Source: Georgfuchsia toluolica
GTDB lineage: Bacteria; Pseudomonadota; Gammaproteobacteria; Burkholderiales; Rhodocyclaceae
DNA length: 64,000 nucleotides
Assembly: GCF_907163265.1 (NCBI RefSeq)
Contig: NZ_CAJQUM010000001.1
Location: forward strand, 2,108,001-2,172,000
Direction of reading: 5' to 3'
Shown here one piece after another: positions 45,486 through 53,549 of the stretch (the stretch's first letter is position 1; the number at the start of each line of letters is the position of its first letter). Under the pieces are notes generated by a model that was given only the letters and a program-made list of their open reading frames with translations, was not told the DNA's origin and ran no database searches. A program made the translations under genes and the position numbers.

Positions 45486-47357
45486 TCAGAGAATAGCTGG
45501 CCGGGTAGACACCATATACTCAGGCACCCATTGCTTGAGCTCCTGCTTTACCTCATCAGCCGGCTTGACCGGTACAGCAAGCCAGGTATCCAGTGTGGCC
45601 AACCACTCTGCCTCATGCGTTTCATTGGCGCACGCGATACGCAATTTCGGGTTCAGCGTTGGCAGTGTAGTTTCGCTGTCGGCGAGAAGTTCCTCAAACA
45701 GTTTCTCTCCTGGACGCAGGCCGGTGAATTCGATGCAAATCTCGTCTTCACTGAAACCCGACAGGCGAATCATGTCGCGCGCCAGATCGGCGATCTTCAC
45801 CGGCTCACCCATGTCGAGCACGAAAATTTCTCCGCCCTTGCCCATCAGTCCCGCTTGCAGCACAAGTTGAGCCGCCTCCGGAATCAGCATGAAGTAACGC
45901 ACGATATCGGGGTGGGTCACGGTAACCGGGCCACCCTTCTCTATCTGCTCACGGAATTTAGGAATCACGCTGCCGCTGGAACCCAGCACGTTGCCAAAGC
46001 GCACAGATACAAAGCATGTCAGCGGACTTTGTTCCTGCAATGCCCGGCACGCCAATTCCGCCAGCCGCTTGCTCGCGCCCATGACATTGGTCGGATTCAC
46101 CGCCTTGTCAGTCGAGATGAGCACGAATCTTTCGACCTCATGCCTGATGGCGGCGCGTGCCACGCAGGCCGTACCGAACACATTGTTGCGCACCGCAGCC
46201 CAGGCATTGTCCGCTTCCATCAGAGGTACGTGTTTGTAGGCAGCGGCATGAAAGATTACTTTCGGACGATGTATCGAGAATGCCTGCTCCAGCGTCGCAG
46301 CGTCCTTGACATCGCCAGCTACAGCAACAATCGCAAGCCGGGGGAAATGCTGCACGAACTCCTGCTCAATGCTATACAACGCAAATTCCGACGCTTCGTA
46401 AAACACCAGTTTCGCGGGTGAAAATGCCGCGATTTGGCGACACAGTTCAGAACCGATCGAACCGCCGGCGCCGGTGACCATCACCACTCTGCCCGTCAAA
46501 AGACCACGCAGGCCAGCATCGTCCAACTGAACCTGATCACGGCCGAGCAGATCTTCAAGTTCGACGTTGCGAATCTGGGAGACGGCAGTCTTGCCTGAAA
46601 GCACATCGGCCATGGAAGGTACCGTCAATGCGCTGACCCCGGCTTCTACGGCTATTTCCATGGCCCGCCGCCGCTCGCCAACCGTTCTGCTCGGCATTGC
46701 GACAATGGCGTTCTCGACAGCCAGCCGCTTTGCATGACGGCTCAATTCGGCCAGAGGCCCCAGCACGGTGACTCCCTGGAGGCGCAAGCCCGCCTTGGCA
46801 GGGTCATCATCGAGCAGGCCCACGACACGCCAGCGCGAATCGCTCGCCAGGTCGCGCAGCAACGCTGCCGCCGCCGCCCCCGCGCCCAAGATGATGACCG
46901 GCGTCGCGCCGAGTTGTTGAAGCGAGAACAGGTGCCCATCCTTCCACGCCCGATAAAAAAAACGGCTGCCGCCCATGATTAACAGCAACAAGATCGGGTC
47001 AAGAACCAACACCGAACGCGGCACGTCCTCCATGCGGTCGAGCATGAACAATACAGTCGGCGCGGCGAGCGCCGAGGTTGCAGCGGCAAGCCCGATGCGA
47101 CGCAGATCGGGAATGCTGGCAAAACGCCAGATGCCGCGATAAAGGCCGAAAGCAAGAAAGACGATGGTCTGTATCCCAACCACCCAGAAGAGAGTACGTG
47201 TCATCGACGTCGCATACTGGACGGGAATGTCGAAGTTGAAGCGCAGCCAATAAGCCGTCACCCATGCCAGCACTGCGGCGGCAATATCATGCAACGTTGC
47301 AGCGGCAGTACGCCAGCTCAGGGATTGTTTGTATTTTTGAGGTACTTTTCCCAACAT
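45486..47357 (-). CDS. WbpM/PglF-type membrane nucleotide-sugar 4,6-dehydratase
   Basis: 623 residues. Four transmembrane helices (about residues 15-130) precede a vestigial Rossmann domain (VIILGAGAAAAALLRDLA) and the catalytic SDR domain from about residue 290 (VTGAGGSIGSELCRQI). STDKAVNPTNVMGASKRL shows the family's Met in place of the usual SDR Tyr, before Lys. The enzyme dehydrates UDP-GlcNAc to the 4-keto-6-deoxy sugar. Downstream of the WbpL-like gene; their coding regions overlap by 40 bases. The order WbpV-WbpL-WbpM is that of P. aeruginosa O-antigen loci. Confidence 0.94.
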   Translation of the reverse strand: MLGKVPQKYKQSLSWRTAAATLHDIAAAVLAWVTAYWLRFNFDIPVQYATSMTRTLFWVVGIQTIVFLAFGLYRGIWRFASIPDLRRIGLAAATSALAAPTVLFMLDRMEDVPRSVLVLDPILLLLIMGGSRFFYRAWKDGHLFSLQQLGATPVIILGAGAAAAALLRDLASDSRWRVVGLLDDDPAKAGLRLQGVTVLGPLAELSRHAKRLAVENAIVAMPSRTVGERRRAMEIAVEAGVSALTVPSMADVLSGKTAVSQIRNVELEDLLGRDQVQLDDAGLRGLLTGRVVMVTGAGGSIGSELCRQIAAFSPAKLVFYEASEFALYSIEQEFVQHFPRLAIVAVAGDVKDAATLEQAFSIHRPKVIFHAAAYKHVPLMEADNAWAAVRNNVFGTACVARAAIRHEVERFVLISTDKAVNPTNVMGASKRLAELACRALQEQSPLTCFVSVRFGNVLGSSGSVIPKFREQIEKGGPVTVTHPDIVRYFMLIPEAAQLVLQAGLMGKGGEIFVLDMGEPVKIADLARDMIRLSGFSEDEICIEFTGLRPGEKLFEELLADSETTLPTLNPKLRIACANETHEAEWLATLDTWLAVPVKPADEVKQELKQWVPEYMVSTRPAIL

Positions 47358-48313
47358 AGATCGATTGTTGTCATTACCAAAGCATATATCAAAACCCAGG
47401 CCAATAAGCTGATGTGCCTGGACAGGCTATTAACATTCTGCAACAGCAATGCCGATGCTGCGCTGGCCATCATCAAGGCATATTCTGCGAACGCAAGACG
47501 GCGATGGCTCCAGCCCATGCGCACCAGGCGTTGATAATAGTGCTCTCGGTGCGCTTGCCACACTTGCTCGCCACGGAATATACGTTTCGCCAGCGTTGCC
47601 GTGGCATCGACAAGAAACGGCGAAAAAACCAGCAGCGGAAACCATGCTGGCCAAGCATGCTGCTCCCAGCCTAGAAACCCCAACCACGCTGCCAGAAAAC
47701 CAAGCGGCACTGAACCGGCATCGCCAAGAAAAATCCTTGCCGGTGCAAAATTGAAAATTAAGAAGCCGAAGGCAACGGTCGCGAGCAGAAAGCAAAGCGA
47801 TGCCAGCTCCGGCGCAACATGCCATGAAGCTATTCCATAGGCCCAAAAACCCGTTGTCGCCATGCCGCCTGCCAAACCATCGGCACCATCCATGAAGTTG
47901 TAGAGATTGGTGCTCCATAGCAGTAACAGGAAAAAAATCACGCCTAACAGCGGTGGGAAAGCCAGATTGCCAAACACAAGCATGGCCAATGCTGCCGCGG
48001 CCTGCACCAGCAATCGCACGCTTACCCGCAAGCCGCGGCAGTCATCGATCAAAGACAACAGCCATAAAGCCAGTCCCACGACGGCAATCAATCTCATACC
48101 GGGAAACAGGACAAGAGCCGGCAGCAGTGCCAATGGCATTATCACCATCCCACCGATGCGTGGCGTGATGGCGACATGCAGGGAGCGATGGTTGGGCACG
48201 TCGGGAGCAAGGCGCATTGCCCAGCCCGTGCGTAAGAGCAGGAACAGCAGGGCAACCTCCGCGGCGACCACCAGAACCAACAGTGCCGGAAGAAGGAAAG
48301 GGAGGGATGTCAT
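47318..48313 (-). CDS. WbpL/WecA-type undecaprenyl-phosphate sugar-1-phosphate transferase
   Basis: 331 residues with about ten helices. The MraY/WecA signatures are present: the HxxxH-like NHRSLHVAITPRIGGM, SLIDDCRGL (Asp-Asp), NLYNFMDGADGLAGG and FLGDAGSVPLGF, with QAHREHYYQRLV near the end. It loads the first sugar-1-phosphate onto undecaprenyl phosphate and so starts the O-unit. With WbpM and WbpV its likely substrate is a UDP-QuiNAc or UDP-FucNAc type sugar. It overlaps the epimerase stop by four bases. Confidence 0.92.
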   Translation of the reverse strand: MTSLPFLLPALLVLVVAAEVALLFLLLRTGWAMRLAPDVPNHRSLHVAITPRIGGMVIMPLALLPALVLFPGMRLIAVVGLALWLLSLIDDCRGLRVSVRLLVQAAAALAMLVFGNLAFPPLLGVIFFLLLLWSTNLYNFMDGADGLAGGMATTGFWAYGIASWHVAPELASLCFLLATVAFGFLIFNFAPARIFLGDAGSVPLGFLAAWLGFLGWEQHAWPAWFPLLVFSPFLVDATATLAKRIFRGEQVWQAHREHYYQRLVRMGWSHRRLAFAEYALMMASAASALLLQNVNSLSRHISLLAWVLIYALVMTTIDLCWEKYLKNTNNP

Positions 48314-49278
48314 GGACAGCTACGGTACCACTGTGCAGTCGCAAGCAGGCCATCTCGCATGGAATAGGGCGGCTCCCAGCAGAACGCGTTCCTGAACGGC
48401 GCATCGTCAACCACCAGCGAATCGGTAAGACGCCGAATCTCCTGCTGCTTGCCGAGGAAACCGGCAAGCGTCAGCAGTACCGGCAAGGGAATAAACCAAA
48501 AACGACAGGACCGGTCGAGTGCCTGCGCCATGACTCGAATCAATTCCGGTGTCGAAACAGCAGCACCATCGCTGATGCAGTAACGCCCGTTCGACGAAGT
48601 TTCCATTTCGAGACAACGCGCGATGACTGACACCAGGTTGCCTACGTAAAGCAAGCTGCGCCGGTTGTTGACCGCGGCTAATGGCAAGGGAATCCCGCGA
48701 TCCACCAAACTCAGCAGACGCAGAAAGTTGGCGCCTACTCCGGGGCCATATATCAGCGGTGGGCACAGTATCACCGCCCTCATGCCTGACCGATCTGCAA
48801 TTTCCATCAGGATATTTTCAGCTGCCAGTTTGGAGCGGCCATAGGCGTCCTCGGGGGATGCCATTGTTGTTGCATCAAATACACCGCGTTCACCGAGTGC
48901 CTTGACTGAGCTGACGAAAATAAATTTTCTAACTCCAATTGCAGCAGCGGATTGCGCGAGCCGCCGGGTACCCTCAACATTGACTTGGTGATAGCAATCA
49001 ATCTCGGCCAAAGGATCTCGTGCTTGCATGACATGTACGCGATTTGCCAGATGCACTACCGTATCTACCCCGAACAATCCGTCAGACCAATCGGTATCGG
49101 GACCCAAGTCTCCGATAACTGCCATGTGTCCCAGTGAGCACAAAGGATCGCCGTTCTCCACACGACGCCGCGTTGCAATACGCAAAGAATACCCATGCGA
49201 TTTCAATAGAAAGCAAAGGTGACGACCTACAAATCCAGTCGCACCAGTAATGAGAACTGTATTCGACTCCGCTGTCAC
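48310..49278 (-). CDS. WbpV-like UDP-4-keto-6-deoxy sugar reductase (extended SDR)
   Basis: 322 residues starting at GTG 49278. Extended SDR: TGATGFVGRHLCFLL (NAD), SSVKALGERG and YGRSK (YxxxK catalytic pair), NVEGTRRLAQSA. In WbpL/WbpM loci this family reduces C4 of the dehydratase product to give UDP-QuiNAc or UDP-FucNAc. The stop codon of an upstream membrane-protein remnant overlaps its start (GTGA). Confidence 0.88.
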   Translation of the reverse strand: MTAESNTVLITGATGFVGRHLCFLLKSHGYSLRIATRRRVENGDPLCSLGHMAVIGDLGPDTDWSDGLFGVDTVVHLANRVHVMQARDPLAEIDCYHQVNVEGTRRLAQSAAAIGVRKFIFVSSVKALGERGVFDATTMASPEDAYGRSKLAAENILMEIADRSGMRAVILCPPLIYGPGVGANFLRLLSLVDRGIPLPLAAVNNRRSLLYVGNLVSVIARCLEMETSSNGRYCISDGAAVSTPELIRVMAQALDRSCRFWFIPLPVLLTLAGFLGKQQEIRRLTDSLVVDDAPFRNAFCWEPPYSMRDGLLATAQWYRSCP

Positions 49279-49409
49279 AAAGCAATCGCTTTCCTGTCAG
49301 GCAGAGCCGAAGCAGCACCGACCATCAACCAAAATATTCCTTGAAACAGCATCTCATGTACCAAGCTGATAAAAACAAATCCAAGCAAGCAACGGCGACC
49401 TTCGAGCAT
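49275..49409 (-). pseudogene. C-terminal remnant of a polytopic membrane protein, possibly an O-antigen polymerase
   Basis: The minus-strand frame from ATG 49409 reads MLEGRRCLLGFVFISLVHEM then LFQGIFWLMVGAASALPDR and ends at 49275, its TGA overlapping the GTG of the WbpV-like gene. A single long hydrophobic helix with a short polar tail resembles the last helix of Wzy/WaaL proteins. An in-frame stop lies just upstream, so it is either a small gene or what is left of one. Wzy assignment is inference. Confidence 0.4.
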
Positions 49410-49651
49410 GGCGTTTCCGACCGCGTTCTAAATGCGGCTCTGACTCGATCAGGTGTAAAGCGGAGCCTAACATCCGGGGTCAGCCGCGCCTGGCGCTGGC
49501 AACGAGAGTTTTCATGACCGGGATTTCGTTGACCTGGCTTGAATAACCAATATTTTCGCATACTTGGCAAAGCAGTCCTGGCGGTAGATGAGGACGTGCA
49601 GGCGTATATCTCGGGGAGTGATCCGCGATATCGCCTGTTTGACGTTAGCGA
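49410..49651. other. Non-coding stretch between GT4 and the membrane-protein remnant
   Basis: Part of a 373-base gap in an otherwise tightly packed minus-strand operon. Short frames exist, but none has recognisable features or a Shine-Dalgarno. I see no insertion-sequence ends or clear terminator. It may be decayed sequence from the deleted part of the gene at 49275-49409. Confidence 0.4.
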
Positions 49652-50818
49652 TCAATGCGGCCTGAGCTTTCCGCCAAGCCGCAGGCTTTCATATTCGGCG
49701 AGCACGCCGGCATTGACTTTTCTTGAGTCGAACAGGGTTGCAGTCCGGCTTTTCGCCTGGCTGCCCAGCCGCGACCGGAGGTGGTCATCCAGCAGCACAA
49801 GTTTGAGCGCCCGGGCTAATGCGCTGACATCCTTCGGCGGCACCAATATTCCGGTGACCCCATCCACGATGGCGTCCGTCAGGCCGATGATACGAGTGCC
49901 AACAGTGGGTATGCCCATAGCGGCCGCCTCCAGTACTACGTTGCCGAATCCCTCGCGGTAGCTGGGCAGGCAAAAAATGTCAAACATGGCAATATATTCC
50001 TCAGGCGCGGGCATATAGCCAACCATGCGAATACGTTTGTCGCGGTGTATGCGCGCGACCAACTCTGCTGGCAGGGGGTCTCGCTCGGGTTCGAGCGGGC
50101 CGACCAGTACCAGATAGACGTTCTCGCAGCCGAATGACGCAAGCAGATCGAAAGCAGCGACCAGTTCCTGGATACCCTTGTCCTTGGTGACGCGGCCGAC
50201 GAAACCCACTACCCGCGCCCCGGCCGGGATTTCCAGGCGCGCCTTGACCGCAGCCGCCGTGCCGCTGCGATGGTGATTGAAGCGCGTGAAATCGACCCCC
50301 GCCAGGGAGCCTTGGCCGAGCACGGTGATCTCGTCGGCCCGCGCCACGCCTTCGGCGACGATGAAGTCGCGCTGTGAAATGCTGTCGGCGTAACAACGCG
50401 TGTTCAGCTTGACCACCAGGCGGTCGCAGGCCTTGGCGATCCAGCGCACCCAGCCACTGCGTTCCGCCCACGCCTGACCGGTGAAGGTGTGGAGCCTGAC
50501 GGGAATGCCAGCAAGCCGACCGGCGATGGCGGCAAGCAGCCCGGCTTTAGGCGTCGTTGAATGCACTAGGTCGAAATGCTGGCGGCGGAAAAAAACCAGC
50601 AACCGCAACAACGTCACCAGATCACGAAAGATGCTGATCTGGCGGGAGATGTTCAAAGCATAATGACTGACGCCCGTAATCGACTGCAGGGCCGCGGTTC
50701 CCTCCCCGGGGCTGGAAACCAGGACGACTTCGTGCCCGGAGCGGGCGGTGGCAGCGATCTGCTCGCCCAGATGATGGAAGAGGAAGAAGGGCACGGTGGC
50801 GATGCGACAGATGCGCAT
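49652..50818 (-). CDS. GT4 family glycosyltransferase
   Basis: 388 residues. N-terminal FHHLGEQIAATARSGHEVVL, a mid VHSTTPKAGLLAAIAGRLAG typical of WbpT/PglA-like GT4 enzymes, VVGFVGRVTKDKGIQELVAA and the retaining motif PSYREGFGNVVLEAAAMGIP (E-x7-E). It probably adds an O-unit sugar. It is eight bases downstream of the methyltransferase. Confidence 0.9.
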   Translation of the reverse strand: MRICRIATVPFFLFHHLGEQIAATARSGHEVVLVSSPGEGTAALQSITGVSHYALNISRQISIFRDLVTLLRLLVFFRRQHFDLVHSTTPKAGLLAAIAGRLAGIPVRLHTFTGQAWAERSGWVRWIAKACDRLVVKLNTRCYADSISQRDFIVAEGVARADEITVLGQGSLAGVDFTRFNHHRSGTAAAVKARLEIPAGARVVGFVGRVTKDKGIQELVAAFDLLASFGCENVYLVLVGPLEPERDPLPAELVARIHRDKRIRMVGYMPAPEEYIAMFDIFCLPSYREGFGNVVLEAAAMGIPTVGTRIIGLTDAIVDGVTGILVPPKDVSALARALKLVLLDDHLRSRLGSQAKSRTATLFDSRKVNAGVLAEYESLRLGGKLRPH

Positions 50819-50825
50819 GATCGAT

Positions 50826-51629
50826 TCAGGCTACCGGCTTCGTTGCAATGCATAAGGCATAGGGCGAGGTGTAGCGGTTGGGTGGCACCCCTAAGCCACG
50901 CTCCTCGAGCCACCAATAGCCACGGCTGATGCGCTTGATCATGCCGCGCACGGACAGTGGTTTTTCATCCGTGTCGAACTCTCCCAGCACGCCGGGTAGC
51001 CCCAGCAGATAGCGGCAGCTCGCCACCTCCAGGCCGGCTTGCCGATGCGCCTGTGCCAGCGTCTCGATGCCGAGCGGAACGTGCGTGTCATAAACCGCGC
51101 GCCGGGCCAGGCGGTAGGCCAGGCCAGGCAAGCCGCGCATCGTCGGCACCAGGGTGATCATGCAGCCGCCGGGGCGCAGATAGGTGGCGCAGGCGGCAAC
51201 CGCGGCGGCAGTATGCTTGAAATGCTCTACCAGTCCGAACGAGCCGACGACGTCAAAATGGGACAGCCATTGTGGCGGCGGCGCAAACATGTCGCCTTCG
51301 CGGATGTCGCCGGCGCAACCGGCACGGCGCAGAATTTCCCTGCTGTTGGCGCATCCGGTGGGCGAGTAGTCGATACCGCTGACGGTAAAACCGAATTCGT
51401 TGCAGAAGTAGGGCAGCCAGTGCGAGGTGCCGCAACCAATTTCGATGAAGCGGCGGTTGCCGGTGCCCTGCCGCGCCAGCGCCTCCTTGAAGCAACGGTG
51501 CAGCAGCCGGGAAAAATAACTGCCATGCACTGGGTCGAGCGGTCCGGGCAGAGCAGCGTCGCGCCAACCCGCCTCCCAGTATTGCTGGGTGGTTATCCTT
51601 CCCGAGGCTTGATCAAGTGTATCTTTCAT
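50826..51629 (-). CDS. Class I SAM-dependent methyltransferase
   Basis: 267 residues. SAM motif I is FIEIGCGTSHWLPYF (about residue 60), followed by VSGIDYSPTGCANS, GDMFAPP and FDVVGSFGLVEHFKH, then LRPGGCMITLVPTM. It lies within the O-antigen run, so it may O- or N-methylate a glycan sugar or a chain end; this is an inference. The substrate cannot be read from sequence. Confidence 0.88.
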   Translation of the reverse strand: MKDTLDQASGRITTQQYWEAGWRDAALPGPLDPVHGSYFSRLLHRCFKEALARQGTGNRRFIEIGCGTSHWLPYFCNEFGFTVSGIDYSPTGCANSREILRRAGCAGDIREGDMFAPPPQWLSHFDVVGSFGLVEHFKHTAAAVAACATYLRPGGCMITLVPTMRGLPGLAYRLARRAVYDTHVPLGIETLAQAHRQAGLEVASCRYLLGLPGVLGEFDTDEKPLSVRGMIKRISRGYWWLEERGLGVPPNRYTSPYALCIATKPVA

Positions 51630-51686
51630 ATCGTCTATCGCAGCACTGCCGTCCGTGCATAAGAAAACAAAAAATGATGGTTCGCT

Positions 51687-53036
51687 TCAGGCCTCATGGA
51701 TCCGTTTCCGGCACAAACCATGGACATAGTAGGTCACCAAGCCGGCCCAGATGGCGAAAGTGATGACTGTGGCAGCGGCGATGCCGCTCAGACCATGGCC
51801 GCGTACCAATAGCAAACCCGTCGCCAAGTTCAGCACAAAGCATGTCAGGGAAATGAGCAGCAGCACATAGTTTTTGCCGATCGCATTCGCCACGCGCAAG
51901 CCTATCATTGCCGTCAGGTAGAAGGGCACTTGCCAGATCAGGATGCGCAATATTTGCGCGACCCGCTGCGAATCGGCGGCGCTGAACGCACCGCGCTGGT
52001 AGATCAGGGCAGTTATGCCGTTGGCGAAAAAGTGACACGCCAGGATCACCGGCACGGAAATGATGAGCAGCGAACGTACACTTACCAGATAGGATTTGGC
52101 CAGTCCGCGCCAGTCCTGCTTGGCCACCAAATCGGAATAATGGGGCAGCGTAATGTTGCTGGCGATAATGGTGAGAAAGGCCAGGCCCAGCATAACCGGC
52201 CGCGAGGCGAAGCCGAACGTCGCGGTATCACCTGCGGTCAGGGTCGTCGCCAGGATGATGTCGGTCAGCAGTATGCCCCCAAGCAATGTCGCGGCGATCA
52301 CCAGTAACCAGTAGTCGCGGCGGATGCGGCGGCCAGCGCCGTTGGCCGGCAGCGTGGCCACGGCGCTGCCGTAGCCACGCTGGCCGAGAACTGTCTTGGC
52401 AAGTAGATACTGCAACAGAGCGCCCAGCGATGCGCCCCAGGCAACCGAGGCAACGCCGCTCGATTTTCCCAGGGTCAGCAAGGCAGCGACGGCGGCAGCG
52501 GGCGTAAGTATTGGCAACAATGCTGCCAGGGCGTGCGCCCGAATGCTGTTTAGTGCCGTGACGTACAGACTGGACAAACCACCAAAAAAGAACAGCGGCA
52601 GGACGCTCCAGAACAGCGTATGACTGAGCGCCAGGGTATCGGCGGAAAAACTGGTGGCGACCAGGGGCGCCCCAATAATGAACAATGCGGCCAGCACAAG
52701 TAATGCGCCGCAGAGCACTATCAAGAGCGCCCGGTGCGCCCAGGCAACAAGCCCTGCTGCGGCAGCGCTTCCGCCGGCATGTTCGGTGCGCACAAAGATC
52801 GGTATCAGAAGTGACTGCACGGTACCGCCGGCGAAAATGTTGATGCCGGCCACTGGCAGGGCAATGGCGAGTTGATAGGCATCAACCGAGGTTCCCGTAG
52901 CAAAGGACGCGGCCAGAAGAATATCCTGCAGCAGCGTCACGACGCCCACGGCCACCGTCGCGCCGGTGACGAAAAAAACGGATCTCGCCTGGATCAAGCG
53001 GGTCACGGACGATTCGACTCCATCTTGAGGGACCAT
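51687..53036 (-). CDS. MurJ/Wzx-type polysaccharide flippase (MVF superfamily)
   Basis: 449 residues with about twelve to fourteen helices. The start SVFFVTGATVAVGVVTLLQD and DAYQLAIALPVAGINIFAGG are MurJ-like, as is ITALIYQRGAFSAADSQRVA near residue 360. MurJ proper is about 510 residues and normally encoded elsewhere, so here a Wzx-like role in flipping the O-unit is likely. It is the first gene of the minus-strand glycan run. Confidence 0.87.
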   Translation of the reverse strand: MVPQDGVESSVTRLIQARSVFFVTGATVAVGVVTLLQDILLAASFATGTSVDAYQLAIALPVAGINIFAGGTVQSLLIPIFVRTEHAGGSAAAAGLVAWAHRALLIVLCGALLVLAALFIIGAPLVATSFSADTLALSHTLFWSVLPLFFFGGLSSLYVTALNSIRAHALAALLPILTPAAAVAALLTLGKSSGVASVAWGASLGALLQYLLAKTVLGQRGYGSAVATLPANGAGRRIRRDYWLLVIAATLLGGILLTDIILATTLTAGDTATFGFASRPVMLGLAFLTIIASNITLPHYSDLVAKQDWRGLAKSYLVSVRSLLIISVPVILACHFFANGITALIYQRGAFSAADSQRVAQILRILIWQVPFYLTAMIGLRVANAIGKNYVLLLISLTCFVLNLATGLLLVRGHGLSGIAAATVITFAIWAGLVTYYVHGLCRKRIHEA

Positions 53037-53125
53037 GAAGGTTTTTCGTCATATGCCATAGTAATTACGATATAACTGTGCATACGGCTAGATTCCCTTG
53101 CTAATCGTGGCGGTTGGTGCGCGAA

Positions 53126-53404
53126 TCACTCTTTCAACGATGCATCGATATAGGTCACTTCGCGCCGCATCCTGCCATGGTTGAACACGTCAATTGGTTT
53201 GCCTTCGAAGACGGCCTTGATAAATATTAAATTGCCCGAATGAGCGATCAGTATGGTCACTACGGCCCATGATGGAATGGTAATAAAACCGCGATGAATA
53301 CTCTTGGCATCCCTATCGGAATACCACAACGCGGTCAATAGCAAGGCGCCGAAAAGCGCTACTGCAAGCAAACGCCGGTCCGGCCTGGGAAGCTTAAGGT
53401 TCAT
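53126..53404 (-). CDS. Small membrane protein of unknown function
   Basis: 92 residues. Two hydrophobic segments (about 11-28 LLAVALFGALLLTALWY and 41-66 FITIPSWAVVTILIAHSGNLIF) and a polar C-terminus (VFNHGRMRREVTYIDASLKE). I do not recognise it. It lies between the flippase and an acyltransferase on the same strand, with 89- and 145-base gaps. AT content is higher than in the housekeeping genes. Confidence 0.55.
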   Translation of the reverse strand: MNLKLPRPDRRLLAVALFGALLLTALWYSDRDAKSIHRGFITIPSWAVVTILIAHSGNLIFIKAVFEGKPIDVFNHGRMRREVTYIDASLKE

Positions 53405-53549
53405 ATTGCAAGGATACAGGGAGAGTTATTGTTTCAAACCGTTAAATGGGAATTCTTAAGCGGGAATCGTCGATAAATTGATATGCTCAAAGGGTCAGTG
53501 ATTACTCCGCGACCAGGCTCTGCATTCATCACCAAACCCTTTGGTGCGT

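Noticed and set aside
49325-49570. Minus-strand 81-codon frame in the O-antigen operon gap
   Set aside because: Arg/Cys-rich with no recognisable domain or ribosome-binding site. The overlapping frame with a membrane helix and GTGA coupling is more plausible.
49539-49961. Plus-strand 140-codon frame at the end of the GT4 gene
   Set aside because: It is antisense to conserved GT4 motifs (EGFGNVVLEAA) and shows no features of its own.
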